Shown: piece by piece, positions 1-9,841 of the stretch
Position numbering within the stretch: position 1 is the stretch's first letter
Layout of the letters: every line of letters begins with the position of its first letter
Origin: an uncultured Crocinitomix sp.
Lineage (GTDB): Bacteria; Bacteroidota; Bacteroidia; Flavobacteriales_D; Crocinitomicaceae
Direction of reading: 5' to 3'
Assembly (NCBI GenBank): GCA_905478225.1
Contig: CAJQHR010000029.1
Span: 1 to 64,000, forward strand
DNA: 64,000 nt
Translations under genes and position numbers: made by a program
Notes under the pieces: model-generated
Told to the model about the DNA's origin: nothing
The model's database searches: none
Seen by the model: the letters and a program-made list of their open reading frames with translations, nothing else

Positions 1-49
1 GACAGCTCTGTTCTGTTGGGAATTCTGTCACAAATTCAAGTATAGTCAT
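1..49 (-). CDS. Transposase N-terminus, IS1595-like (partial)
   Basis: The first 16 codons on the minus strand read MTILEFVTEFPTEQSC and run off the window edge. The pattern of a short hydrophobic/acidic stretch followed by FPTE(Q)SC is typical of the start of IS1595-family (ISXO2-like) DDE transposases, just before their N-terminal zinc ribbon. This recognition is from memory of the family, on very few residues. If right, an insertion sequence abuts the TPR gene at 307, and its terminal inverted repeat should lie between about 50 and 110; the end was not identified. Confidence 0.5.
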   Translation of the reverse strand, partial: MTILEFVTEFPTEQSC

Positions 50-306
50 TGTTTTTTTATTACAAATTAATGACAGCACTCCGTAATCTATTTACGTTCT
101 GGTATTATTGCGACGAATCAATTAATTATTGATTTCACCAAAGTATGGCGAATATATTTCCAACAGGATTAGAAAAAATATTTGAGCACTGTGCAATAAT
201 CTTAACAGCAATACGTTTATAACTTTAACTTCCCCTCACACAATCCCTTACCTTACACCTTAAATTTACAAGTTTATAAAAGAGCAATTAAAATTGTTCG
301 GTAAAA
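50..306. other. Intergenic region, probable IS end plus TPR gene upstream region
   Basis: No gene is visible. The left part, with a TGACAGCACTCCG stretch near 71-83, probably contains the end of the putative insertion sequence whose transposase starts at 49. The rest is AT-rich and should hold the promoter of the TPR gene at 307, but no clear TAnnTTTG box stands out. Confidence 0.4.
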
Positions 307-3300
307 ATGACAAACAGGTTTATGCTGAGAGCGAGTGTTATAATTTTATTATTACTAAGTACGGCTGGGTTTTCTCAATCTTCTGAGAAATACAAATCAG
401 ACTATGCGCGGTTTTATAAAGCTGAGGATCTATATAAAAAAATGAAATACAGCGCTGCCGAGGAGGAATTCAAACTCTTTATGGCGGAGCAAGACGATCC
501 TAATGATCCGCTTTATTCTTCTGCAATGTATTATAGCGCCTTAAGTGCTTTGCATCTTTATCATGCTGATGCGGAAAGACGCTTGTTAAAATTCTTGCGC
601 GAATATCCTGAAAGTATCCAAAGACAAAGCGTTTATCTTGAATTAGGGCGTTACTGCTATCGCGGTAAGAAATTTATTGATGCCATAGAGTATTTAGAGC
701 AAATTGACGTTTACGATTTAACTGCTGATGAAAAAGAGGAGTACTATTTTAAATTAGGCTATGCTCATTTTCGCCGGAACAATCTAAAAAAGTCTCGAGA
801 TGCTTTTTACGAAATCATTAGTTCAGAAGGACAATATCAAGCACCAGCAATTTATTATTTTTCACACATTGCTTATACTGAAAAAAGCTATCAAACAGCC
901 TTGGAAGGATTTACCAAATTAAAGGACGATCCTAGTTTTAAGGATGTTGTACCGTATTATATCGCTCAAATTTATTATTTGCAAGGCAAGTATGAAATGT
1001 TATTGGAGTATGCGCCAAATGTTGTGGATTCCACCAATCCTAAAAATGAGGTAGGAATGGCCCATTTAATTGGTGATGCTTTTTATAAAATTGGAAAGTA
1101 TGATGAAGCTGTTCCTTTTTTGGAAGAGTACAATAAAAAAAGTGCCACAACGCGAGACGAAGATTATCAGTTGGGTTTTGCTTATTATAAAAGTGGCGAT
1201 TTTGAAAATGCCATTCCAATGTTTGATAAAGTGGCAAGAACAAAGGATGAATTGGGGCATATAGCATTGTATCATATTGGAGAATGTTATTTACAGCTTG
1301 AAGAATTTCTTTATGCGCGAAATGCATTTGAAGGCGCCTCTGTTCTTTCTTTTGATGCAGCAGTCGAAGAGGATGCGCTTTATAATATGGCAGTGCTCTC
1401 CTATAAATTAGATTATAATCCATTTGATGAGGCAGTGGAAGCTATGAACCTCTTTTTAGAGCGTTATCCGAATTCACCTCGAAAGCAGGACATGTATCAA
1501 TACTTGGTGAATGTATACACCACTATGCGGAATTATAAATCGGCAATGGAATCTATTGATCGAATTGAAGAGAAGGATTTTAAAATGAAAAACGCCTATC
1601 AAATAATGGCCTACAATCATGGCGTAGAGTTGTTTGAAAATGGTGAGATGGATAAAGCCATTGAGGCATTTGGCGTGGTGAAGCGTTATCCAATTGATCC
1701 AAAGTTGAATGCCATGAGTTTGTATTGGATTGCTGAAGCGAGTTTTAAAAAGGCAGATTACCCGACGGCTATTTCTCAGTATCGCACATTTTTAGACGAG
1801 CCCGGTGGATATGGTGTGATTGAGCATAATGACGCTTATTATAATATGGCTTATGCTTATTTTAAACAACAGGATTATGCAAATGCCATTCAACACTTTA
1901 GAACATTTACTCAGGACGAAACGGAGTCGCACAAAGAGAAGATTACGGATGCCTATTTAAGAATTGGAGACTGTTATTTTGTTCGTAAACCGAACGATAC
2001 GCCAAAACCGGATGATGATAATGCGATCTTGTTTTATCAAAAAGCAATTGCTACTGGAGGTGGTCAAATGGATTATGCGAAATATCAAATTGGTTTGTCT
2101 TACGGATTTAAAAAGCAGTATACGGATAAGGCTTCTATCATGTTGGACATTGTGAATAATCATGCACGATCTGGATTGGCAGTTCCTGCTTTGTATGAAG
2201 CTGGTGAGTCGTATAGATTGATGTCGGATTCAGATGATCCTTCACATAAGGACAAAGCAATTAAATATTACAAACAGCTGATTCAAGATCATCCAAAGCA
2301 TGTAAAAGTAGTGGATGCGATCTTTCAAATTGGGAATATTCATTTATTCTCGAAGGAATATAGTTTGGCTGAGAAACAATTTTTAAGGGTTGTGAATGAA
2401 TATCCTGCATCTGAAAAATTTCCAGAAGCACTTGAGCGATTAAGAGATGTGTATACCGCAATGAACAGAACGGATGATTATGTGAAATTACTAGCCAATT
2501 TAGAAATTGATATTGATGTGAGCGAAAAAGATGAGCTGATGTACGAAGGAGCTTATCGTGCTTATGAGGATTCAGTCTTTGATGACGCAGCTGCTTCGTT
2601 TAAAAAGTATTTGGATGAATTTGCACATCCTAATCATGAAATTAATGCCTTATTCCATATGGCAGATTCATATCGACAATTAGGTGAGTTAGAGTTAAGT
2701 GCCGCAGCATTTAAAAAATTATTAGAAAAACCGACCAATTTCTATACAGAGGAAGCGGCTGGAATTGCATCTACTGATGAGTATCAAGCTGGGAATTATG
2801 AAAAAGCCGCAAAGTATTTTGAGATTTTGGACAACAACGCTTCCTATCCTGAAAATAAATTAAAAGCCGAGATTGGTTTAATGCGCTGTTACACTTTCCT
2901 CGAAGAATTAGGCATTGCTGCCGAATATGCTAAAAAAGTACTTGCTGATCCACTGGCACTTGACAATGTTAAAGTTGAAGCGCATTATGTGATTGGAAAG
3001 GCTGCGCTTGAAGCTGATAATTACGCCAAAGCCTTGAGTGAATTTAAAGAAGTGACGGAACAAACTTCAAGTGTGTTGGGCGCAGAGGCGCAATTCAGCA
3101 TTGCATTAATCTATCATTTACAAGAAGAGTTTAAAAAATCTGAAGATGAAGTGAGAGTGCTTATGAAAGAACGGGCTGGTTATGATTTTTGGGTGGCAAA
3201 GGCACTCATCCTTCAATCTAAAAACTCCATTGGGTTAGATGATTATGTGCAGGCTGAATATACTATTAATAGTGTGTTGAATGGATACACCGTAACAGAT

Positions 3301-3420
3301 GATGGAATTTTAGAAGAGGCGAATGAAGTTATGGCTGTCATTCAGGCATATAAAAACAAAGAGAAGGATCTTGATCCGGATATTGATAATCCAATTGAAA
3401 TAGGAGATGGAAATGACTAA
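307..3420 (+). CDS. Large secreted tetratricopeptide repeat protein
   Basis: A 1037-residue protein with a signal peptide (hydrophobic residues about 9-22, then GFSQ) and many degenerate TPR helical pairs over nearly the whole mature chain, for example repeated A-x-x-x-Y and Y-x-x-A-I/A patterns. TPR arrays of this size in Bacteroidota are usually periplasmic or outer-membrane-associated scaffolds. It overlaps the next gene, an outer-membrane barrel, by 14 bases, so the two are co-transcribed and probably act together at the outer membrane (inference). A second ATG at 322 is an alternative start and keeps the signal peptide. The exact function is unknown. Confidence 0.85.
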   Translation: MTNRFMLRASVIILLLLSTAGFSQSSEKYKSDYARFYKAEDLYKKMKYSAAEEEFKLFMAEQDDPNDPLYSSAMYYSALSALHLYHADAERRLLKFLREYPESIQRQSVYLELGRYCYRGKKFIDAIEYLEQIDVYDLTADEKEEYYFKLGYAHFRRNNLKKSRDAFYEIISSEGQYQAPAIYYFSHIAYTEKSYQTALEGFTKLKDDPSFKDVVPYYIAQIYYLQGKYEMLLEYAPNVVDSTNPKNEVGMAHLIGDAFYKIGKYDEAVPFLEEYNKKSATTRDEDYQLGFAYYKSGDFENAIPMFDKVARTKDELGHIALYHIGECYLQLEEFLYARNAFEGASVLSFDAAVEEDALYNMAVLSYKLDYNPFDEAVEAMNLFLERYPNSPRKQDMYQYLVNVYTTMRNYKSAMESIDRIEEKDFKMKNAYQIMAYNHGVELFENGEMDKAIEAFGVVKRYPIDPKLNAMSLYWIAEASFKKADYPTAISQYRTFLDEPGGYGVIEHNDAYYNMAYAYFKQQDYANAIQHFRTFTQDETESHKEKITDAYLRIGDCYFVRKPNDTPKPDDDNAILFYQKAIATGGGQMDYAKYQIGLSYGFKKQYTDKASIMLDIVNNHARSGLAVPALYEAGESYRLMSDSDDPSHKDKAIKYYKQLIQDHPKHVKVVDAIFQIGNIHLFSKEYSLAEKQFLRVVNEYPASEKFPEALERLRDVYTAMNRTDDYVKLLANLEIDIDVSEKDELMYEGAYRAYEDSVFDDAAASFKKYLDEFAHPNHEINALFHMADSYRQLGELELSAAAFKKLLEKPTNFYTEEAAGIASTDEYQAGNYEKAAKYFEILDNNASYPENKLKAEIGLMRCYTFLEELGIAAEYAKKVLADPLALDNVKVEAHYVIGKAALEADNYAKALSEFKEVTEQTSSVLGAEAQFSIALIYHLQEEFKKSEDEVRVLMKERAGYDFWVAKALILQSKNSIGLDDYVQAEYTINSVLNGYTVTDDGILEEANEVMAVIQAYKNKEKDLDPDIDNPIEIGDGND

Positions 3421-5113
3421 GATAGATTTAAAATATATAATATTAGGTCCGCTATTTCTTTTAGCAGGAATCAGCTTTGGGCAAATAGATTACGAAGCAA
3501 TTTCAAAAGCCGAAAGACCAATCTCACCGTCATATCGAATTTCGGAAAAGCCCGCGATTATTGACACGGTTATTCCTATCCCGAACATTTCTTATCCGCT
3601 ATTGTCACGAAATATGCGAACTGAAATTTCAATTGATCAAATTGATCCTGCAAAGATCAAGATTGTTGAAAAATTAGACAAACTCTATCCAGGTTATTTA
3701 CGTCTTGGATTAGGGAATTATATCAATCCGCTTGGAGAGTTTTATTATAATTCTTTGCGGAATCGACGAATGAGTTATGGTGTGCATTTAAATCACAATT
3801 CATCTTTTGGAAATATTAAAGGATATGCACCAAGTACTTTTGATAATAGCTCAGCCAAACTTTTTGGGGAGTTCTTTACCAAAGAATTCAGAATTGAAAG
3901 TGAAATTAATTATTTGAATAATGGCTATCATTTTTATGGTATTCAAGACACAACAGAAAATCAAGATCTAATTTCAAAAGATTCATTAAGAACACGTGTG
4001 CAAGGAATTGGATACAACGTTCGTTTCTCGAATTTTGCTAGAAAAGATAGCGCCACTTTGCTTTACACAGTTAAAACAGACTTTGACCATTTTCATGAAT
4101 TTGATCCGCTCGAGCGAAATATGAACGCGAAAAACTCAAATTTTGGAATTGGAACAGAAATGGCCTACCAACTCAAAAATAATATTTACGCAGGTGAATT
4201 AGACATTCGTTACAATAAATACAAATTCGCCAATGACAATCCAAATGTATTAATTAGCGATTGGCATGATGATGACAATACCATTGTTCATCTAAAACCA
4301 TCCATTACATCTTACGGAAAAAAATGGAAAGTATTAGTGGGTGTAGATCTTAATTTTGACTTCAATCCAGAGCCTACATTTGTGGCAGTTCCTCTTTTGG
4401 AAGGGATGTATAGCTTGTTTAAAGACATGTTTATACCCTATGCTGGAATTGGTGGTGGGTTAACGCAAAACACCTTCCGCTCTTTAAACCGAACGAACGA
4501 ATTTATAGTGTCAGAGCTTGATTTAAAGAACACCAAAGAATTGAAATTTTATGGCGGTATTAAAGGAACCTTATCGAAAAAACTATCCTTTAATTTGCAA
4601 GTGCATTCAACCACATTTACCAATATGGCGTTATTTGTAAATGACACCGTTTGGAGTGATTTATACAAATTTGACGTGGTTTACGATAAAGTAACCGCTT
4701 TAGGCGTAAATGCTAGTGTGAGCTACCAAGCCGCGGAAAAATTAAAAATAGATGCGATTGTCGCGTATAATAATTACACCACTCAAGTGGAAACACATGC
4801 GTGGAATCTGCCGGAAATTGACATTAAGTTAAGAGGCTCTTATAACCTCTATGATAAGATCTATGTGAAGTCCGATTTAACGCTGCTAGGCGGTAGAAAA
4901 AGCCCTGAGGGATTATTTTCAACTGAAGTGAGTGATGAAGAATTTGATCTTGGATTTGTCGCAGACGCAAACCTAAGCGCCGAGTATCGCTATAATAAAC
5001 GAGTTTCAATCTTTGTGCAGCTTAACAACTTGGCCGCACAAAAATATTTCAGATGGAACAGGTATCGTACACAAGGTTTCCAAATCCTTGGTGGAGCAAC
5101 TTTTTCTTTTTAG
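3407..5113 (+). CDS. Outer-membrane beta-barrel protein (TonB-receptor-like barrel)
   Basis: A 568-residue protein with a signal sequence ending near GISFGQ, followed by long alternating aromatic/polar beta strands and a C-terminal GGATFSF ending in Phe, the usual outer-membrane barrel insertion signal. It resembles the barrel half of TonB-dependent receptors, but no plug domain is evident. The start overlaps the end of the TPR gene. An AGGAG at 3402-3406 fits the ATG at 3413 better (six-base spacing) than the one at 3407, so the true protein may lack the first two residues. It probably partners the TPR protein; the substrate cannot be told. Confidence 0.8.
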   Translation: MEMTKIDLKYIILGPLFLLAGISFGQIDYEAISKAERPISPSYRISEKPAIIDTVIPIPNISYPLLSRNMRTEISIDQIDPAKIKIVEKLDKLYPGYLRLGLGNYINPLGEFYYNSLRNRRMSYGVHLNHNSSFGNIKGYAPSTFDNSSAKLFGEFFTKEFRIESEINYLNNGYHFYGIQDTTENQDLISKDSLRTRVQGIGYNVRFSNFARKDSATLLYTVKTDFDHFHEFDPLERNMNAKNSNFGIGTEMAYQLKNNIYAGELDIRYNKYKFANDNPNVLISDWHDDDNTIVHLKPSITSYGKKWKVLVGVDLNFDFNPEPTFVAVPLLEGMYSLFKDMFIPYAGIGGGLTQNTFRSLNRTNEFIVSELDLKNTKELKFYGGIKGTLSKKLSFNLQVHSTTFTNMALFVNDTVWSDLYKFDVVYDKVTALGVNASVSYQAAEKLKIDAIVAYNNYTTQVETHAWNLPEIDIKLRGSYNLYDKIYVKSDLTLLGGRKSPEGLFSTEVSDEEFDLGFVADANLSAEYRYNKRVSIFVQLNNLAAQKYFRWNRYRTQGFQILGGATFSF

Positions 5114-5179
5114 GTTGAGCTAGTTCAATGTATAATTGACATTGATAAATTAACAATTGAGTGGCCTTTATTTGATGTT

Positions 5180-5536
5180 ATGAGCTATACCATTGGTAAG
5201 TTTAAATCAAATCCGCTTTCGGAGAAAACGGAGGTGTTAAAAAAGATTTCTAAAATCGAATTCCATGATATGCCCGTTAATTGGTTTAAAATTCAACTTG
5301 GATCAGAAAACGCTTTTACTATCCAGATTACGCCTTATGTAGAAGTGCTTAAGGAGTATGAAATCATCAATATTAAGTGTAATCAAATCTTAATATTCGA
5401 AATTGACGGCTATAAATTCAATGATAAATGGACTCTTGAAATAGGTTCATTTGAATACGAATGGAATAACAACTTTGAAGGAAGGTTATATCTGCTTCCG
5501 GGATGGAATCAAGGAGGAATAGAGATCAATTTTTAA
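5180..5536 (+). CDS. Hypothetical protein, 118 aa
   Basis: A small, soluble-looking protein with no signal peptide, rich in aromatic residues and Asp/Glu near its end (WTLEIGSFEYEW, LLPGWNQGG). I do not recognise the family. The same frame is open without interruption back to the stop of the upstream barrel gene (5111-5113), and the intervening 22 codons, read as protein, look plausible, but hold no ATG, GTG or TTG. The real start may therefore be this ATG, or the gene may have lost its original start. The codon pattern is ordinary for the window. Confidence 0.5.
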   Translation: MSYTIGKFKSNPLSEKTEVLKKISKIEFHDMPVNWFKIQLGSENAFTIQITPYVEVLKEYEIINIKCNQILIFEIDGYKFNDKWTLEIGSFEYEWNNNFEGRLYLLPGWNQGGIEINF

Positions 5537-5613
5537 TGTCAATCTATCGAGTTAGAATATTTAGGGATTGAAAACGTTTGCTAACATAGTATTAATGTTA
5601 AAACCAAGTCAAA

Positions 5614-5631
5614 TCGAAGTGAACCCTTCGA
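5614..5631. repeat. Short hairpin of a possible dispersed intergenic element
   Basis: TCGAAG and CTTCGA flank a six-base loop, followed by ATAAACTTGGGGCAACTCGC. The string resembles a dispersed intergenic sequence (TCGAAGTGAACCCTTCGA) that I associate with many flavobacterial genomes. Only one copy is seen in this window. Confidence 0.35.
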
Positions 5632-5718
5632 TAAACTTGGGGCAACTCGCTTATAATTGTAAATTGCACATTGCTAATTGAAAAAAAAGGGCATAAAATA
5701 TGCTAACTTTACCCCAAG

Positions 5719-6519
5719 GTGAAAAAACTAATAACCATATTCTTAATTGTTCTGGCGGGAAATTACTCCTCGGCGCAAGCATCTATTTTTATACCCACTG
5801 ATTCTATTAAGGGAAATTTCTCTCAATTCTCAGTGGATAATTTTGGACGTGTTTATCTCTGTGAGAATGATATTATTAGTCAGCATTTTAGCCAAAACGA
5901 CACCATTTACACGACTTCATTGAAGTCGTTCAGACCAACTTCCATTGAAAGTTCAAAGTCTTTTAGAACGCTAGTTTTTGATCAAGATCGGTCGGTATTG
6001 CATTTTTACGATAATACGTTGACAGACATCAATGGCGAAATTGATTTAGTTTCAATTGGGCTGCAACAACCGCTTTTAGTTTGTGAATCGTTTGCAGGTA
6101 ATACTTTTTGGGTGCTTGATGGGGGATTAATGCGCCTCGTAAAATTGAACCGTGAGCTAGAAATTATATCACAAACTGAGAACCTTGTCTCGATTTTTGA
6201 TAATGATAATCCGCCGAGCCAAATGATTGAACAAAACGATTATTTATATATTCTTATTCCCAGCAAAGGAGTCGCAATATTTGATATTTTTGGGACGTTT
6301 ATTAAGATTTATCCAACGCGAGCCACAAATATTGGCGTTCTCAATAATTACCTTTTGTTGCAAGACGGCAGAACTATCGAGGCGGTTTCAAATATAGCTT
6401 TCTTAACGGCCGATTTTACGTATAAAATTCCAGAAAATGTCATGAAGTTCGCTTTCTCAAATTCAAAAGTCTATTTCTTAAAAAAGAATGGCTTAGTAAT
6501 TGGCGAGTTCAAAAAGTAG
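5719..6519 (+). CDS. Secreted beta-propeller-like hypothetical protein
   Basis: A 266-residue protein starting at GTG, with a clear signal peptide (MKKLITIFLIVLAG, cleavage near SSAQA). The body is made of short beta-strand repeats with FGRVYL, LLVCESFAGNTFWVLD and YLYILIPSKGVAIFD motifs, suggesting a beta-propeller. A TAACTTTA box at 5704-5711, only seven bases before the GTG, resembles the Bacteroidota -7 element. It precedes the PASTA protein; in related genomes an unknown exported protein often occupies a similar place. The function is unknown. Confidence 0.7.
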   Translation: MKKLITIFLIVLAGNYSSAQASIFIPTDSIKGNFSQFSVDNFGRVYLCENDIISQHFSQNDTIYTTSLKSFRPTSIESSKSFRTLVFDQDRSVLHFYDNTLTDINGEIDLVSIGLQQPLLVCESFAGNTFWVLDGGLMRLVKLNRELEIISQTENLVSIFDNDNPPSQMIEQNDYLYILIPSKGVAIFDIFGTFIKIYPTRATNIGVLNNYLLLQDGRTIEAVSNIAFLTADFTYKIPENVMKFAFSNSKVYFLKKNGLVIGEFKK

Positions 6520-6702
6520 TGTTTTCAACGCAGATTTCCGGATTAAGTCATCTTGAATCTCATTTATGAAACTTCTTATTAAATGCCAACATGCAACAAT
6601 CGAATCTTGAAATTGGCAAACAAATCATATCGTCAAACTAGCAAATAATAAATGAAACCACCTTACCTCACATTCGAGCGTGAAGATTAAAAGTGAATTA
6701 CT

Positions 6703-6710
6703 TATATTTG
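6703..6710 (+). promoter_or_regulatory. -7 promoter box TATATTTG of the PASTA gene
   Basis: Exact match to the Bacteroidota -7 consensus TAnnTTTG, 36 bases before the ATG at 6747. No good -33 TTG is present at the usual spacing, so the call rests on the -7 box and its position. Confidence 0.5.
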
Positions 6711-6746
6711 CCACATCAATAAAAAGAGTTAAAATCCATAGTTGAA

Positions 6747-7526
6747 ATGAAAAAATTCTTTCGGTTTTTTATTAGCAAGCAGTTTCTGATAAATATTGGG
6801 CTGATTATTATAGTGTGGGGGGCAATAATTTTTGGTGAATTATGGTATTTAAAAAACCATACAAGCTTTGGTGAACAGATAGAAGTTCCTACATTCTATA
6901 AAATCCACATGGATGATTTAGATGAATTTGTAAGTGATAAAGGAATTAAATACACCATTCAAGATTCTGTTTATATGGATGATTGGCCAAAGGGCACGGT
7001 GTGTTGGCAATACCCGCTTCCAACTGACTCTTCTGGAATGCACATTAAGTCCGGTCGAGAAATACTATTGTCAGTTGTACCGGTTAACCCACAAATGATA
7101 AAAATGCCAGATGTGGTAGACATGTCTGAAAGAATGGCAGAATCCAGTTTAGAAGCGATAGGAATTCGAACAAAAATTAGTTACCAACCCGCATCAGAAG
7201 GAAAAGGTTTTGTTTTAAAACAGCAATACCAAGGGCATGACATAAAACCAGGAACAAGAATTCCGAAGGGAACAAGAGTTGAATTAGTTGTGGCACAGGG
7301 AAATAATGGTGCCACATCAGGCTTACCAAATTTGGTTGGATTAACAATATCCGAAGCAAACGAACGTTTATCTAATTTAACACTTTCAATGTATGTTGAT
7401 TGTAATGGCTGTTCTGAGGAAGAAAAGCCAGGGGCAATTATTACAGAACAGAGCCCCAAAGGGGGGGAAGGTGTGAACGTTTCGGCCGGCAGTACAATTA
7501 CCGTCTGGGCAAGTAAAGGCGAATAA
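6747..7526 (+). CDS. PASTA domain-containing membrane protein
   Basis: A 259-residue protein with a short basic N-terminus, one membrane helix (about residues 13-33) and three PASTA-type repeats outside the membrane (about 44-112, 117-187 and 193-257), each with the characteristic P-x-V/L-x-G/D-M/L-x-x-x-x-A start and a G-x-x-I/V-x-x-Q-x-P segment. In Firmicutes PASTA repeats bind peptidoglycan on kinases and PBPs; in Bacteroidota free-standing membrane PASTA proteins next to rluD and ddl are common and their role is not established. No kinase or transpeptidase domain is present. It lies 17 bases before the T9SS cargo gene and is probably in one operon with rluD. Confidence 0.9.
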   Translation: MKKFFRFFISKQFLINIGLIIIVWGAIIFGELWYLKNHTSFGEQIEVPTFYKIHMDDLDEFVSDKGIKYTIQDSVYMDDWPKGTVCWQYPLPTDSSGMHIKSGREILLSVVPVNPQMIKMPDVVDMSERMAESSLEAIGIRTKISYQPASEGKGFVLKQQYQGHDIKPGTRIPKGTRVELVVAQGNNGATSGLPNLVGLTISEANERLSNLTLSMYVDCNGCSEEEKPGAIITEQSPKGGEGVNVSAGSTITVWASKGE

Positions 7527-7543
7527 TTAAAGGATTTGAACAA

Positions 7544-9841
7544 ATGAAACAAGTTGCACTCGCAATAGCTATATTAGCATCAGGATTTATTTTTGCACAA
7601 GAAAAAATTAATCCGCTGCTTATCAATCAAACAATTCAGAAAGAGAAGGTGCTTGCAAAAGCGAGCCTAATGAACGATTTGGATAGTACCTATATTTATG
7701 AATTCACGTCGCTGCGTTTAATAGATGTATATGACGATTTTTCAATTGATAAATTTGAACCTTTTAATGAAAACCCGAGTGATCCTGATGTCACATCAGT
7801 ACTTTATCATAGATTAATGGATGAAACAAATACCACTCCGCAGGAGCCCGGTCTAATTTTTTGTGATTCGATTTTTGCCCGTCATGATACTGTGATAGTG
7901 GATGAAATTGGAGCTGTGATTGAAACCGTGACGAATTATCCTTTTACATCCTATGATATTTGGGTGAATGATTTAGATTTTTATCCTGTTGAAGGTATTT
8001 TAAATGAAGGCGTATTTCAAGAGTGCTATGTATTAATTGATTCAATTATTGATGGTGTGGTAGATTTGGATCAAGACACAATCTGGTATAACATTGATCC
8101 TACCGCATATCTGCAAGATAGTGCGCGTGTGTTTACTGAAGTTGTAAATGATACTTCTATTCTTTGGCAAGATAATTATGCTTGCCGAAATTATACGTAT
8201 GCCGTTGATCCATGGTCTTTAGGTGTCGCAACATTTGATGGGTTAGATGAAAATGGATATCCATATGCAATCGGTGATGATGGAGCCCATGGCGTTGCAG
8301 ATTATTTAACTTCAAGACCAATTGATCTTTCAGACCTTGATGCAACGGATTTTCTCTATTTAAAGTTCGTTTATCAAGCGAAGGGTTTTGGTAATATGCC
8401 TGAAGGGTTTGACAGTTTAGTGCTGGAAATGAAAGTGCCGGAGTTGGAGGATTGGATGCGTGAATGGTCAGTTTCTGGCGATTCGGTGTCTGCAAACTCT
8501 TGGGATACGTTATACTTTCCAATAGATAATGGTTATAAGGAAGAGGGGTTTCAATTCCGTTTAAAGAATTATGCATCATTATCAGGTGCGCTGGATCATT
8601 GGCATATTGATTATGTCGAGTTGAGCATTGAACCACTTCCGTATATCCAATCATTTAATGATGTGGCTATTCAGTATCCGATTAACACTATTTTAAAAGA
8701 TTATACACGTGTCCCTTGGGATCATTATAAGGCAAATACTACCGGGGCTGAACATATTTTGGAGAACCTTCTATTGCATACGCACAACAGCACACCTACT
8801 GAAACTAATTTCACTGAGGGAGAGTGGGAAGTGCGTTATGGAGGTGTTTTGCAAGGGGGGAGTCCTTTTAATATACCAAATTCAGCAGCTCCAGATGTAG
8901 ATTTCTACGTAGGTTATACTCCTTTGACCTTTGATGGAGCTTCAGATTACGGGTATGACCCTGCGATTGTTGGAGATCAGGCGGCCTTTGATTTAAAGTT
9001 TGGATTTTCTTCGTCTGCGGGTGCTGATAAAAATGTCTATAGAGAAAACGACTCAACTTATTTAACACAGCGTTTCGATAATTACTACGCTTATGACGAC
9101 GGTTCGGCTGAGGCGGCATATGGCATTGAAGGGGAAGGATCTTTAATGGCTTACAAGTTTGAAACCTACCAAGCGGGCAATCTAAAAGGAATATTAATGC
9201 AGTTTCAGCCGTCAGTAACAGATTTGAGTGGTGAGGTGTTTTTGATGACAGTATGGGCAGATAATGACGGTGAGCCGGGAGAAATTATTTATCAAGACGA
9301 TTATTTTGAATCGCATACGCCAGGATATTCTGGTTCAAAAGATGGATTTAGATATTATAAGTTCAGAAACATGGAATATTTAAACACGGCAGACACATCT
9401 TTAACTGTAAGCGAGGTGTTTTATGTAGGGTGGCAAAAAATTGGCTCTATGAGTTTAAATATTGGTTTAGATTGGAATATTGATAACGGAGACAAAGTGT
9501 TTAGAAATACATCAGGTGAGTGGTTAACCTCATCATTTGAAATGTCTTTATTAATTCGTCCTTTATTTTCAACAGGTTTAGATGGCACATTAGAAATTGA
9601 AGATGAGGAGTTGCAAGAGGAAATCACCATGTATCCAAATCCAACTTCTGATGCCTTAACAATTAGCGGTTTAACTGGAGATTATGAGGTGAGAATTTTT
9701 GACATGAGCGGACGAGTGGTTACTTCTGTCCAAAATCAACATCAAGTAAATGTAAGTGACTTGGAAAGTGGGTTCTATATAGTTGATGTAAGAGACTTGG
9801 CTGGAACACCAATATATTCTTCCAAGCTAATTAAAAAGTAA
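7544..9841 (+). CDS. T9SS type A sorting domain-containing secreted protein
   Basis: A 765-residue protein with a signal peptide (MKQVALAIAILASGFIFAQ) and a C-terminal type A T9SS sorting domain (about residues 692-765: MYPNPTSDALTISG, then EVRIFDMSGRVV and a final GFYIVDVRD...KLIKK). The body is Asp/Tyr-rich and beta-stranded with no recognised catalytic motif. It should be exported by Sec, carried over the outer membrane by the T9SS and attached or released. Its stop overlaps the start of rluD (TAATG), so the two are translationally coupled even though the functions look unrelated. Confidence 0.9.
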   Translation: MKQVALAIAILASGFIFAQEKINPLLINQTIQKEKVLAKASLMNDLDSTYIYEFTSLRLIDVYDDFSIDKFEPFNENPSDPDVTSVLYHRLMDETNTTPQEPGLIFCDSIFARHDTVIVDEIGAVIETVTNYPFTSYDIWVNDLDFYPVEGILNEGVFQECYVLIDSIIDGVVDLDQDTIWYNIDPTAYLQDSARVFTEVVNDTSILWQDNYACRNYTYAVDPWSLGVATFDGLDENGYPYAIGDDGAHGVADYLTSRPIDLSDLDATDFLYLKFVYQAKGFGNMPEGFDSLVLEMKVPELEDWMREWSVSGDSVSANSWDTLYFPIDNGYKEEGFQFRLKNYASLSGALDHWHIDYVELSIEPLPYIQSFNDVAIQYPINTILKDYTRVPWDHYKANTTGAEHILENLLLHTHNSTPTETNFTEGEWEVRYGGVLQGGSPFNIPNSAAPDVDFYVGYTPLTFDGASDYGYDPAIVGDQAAFDLKFGFSSSAGADKNVYRENDSTYLTQRFDNYYAYDDGSAEAAYGIEGEGSLMAYKFETYQAGNLKGILMQFQPSVTDLSGEVFLMTVWADNDGEPGEIIYQDDYFESHTPGYSGSKDGFRYYKFRNMEYLNTADTSLTVSEVFYVGWQKIGSMSLNIGLDWNIDNGDKVFRNTSGEWLTSSFEMSLLIRPLFSTGLDGTLEIEDEELQEEITMYPNPTSDALTISGLTGDYEVRIFDMSGRVVTSVQNQHQVNVSDLESGFYIVDVRDLAGTPIYSSKLIKK

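Noticed and set aside
8157-8654. Minus-strand 165-residue ORF opposite the T9SS cargo gene
   Set aside because: Low-complexity shadow of the coding strand, with His/Asn-rich composition.
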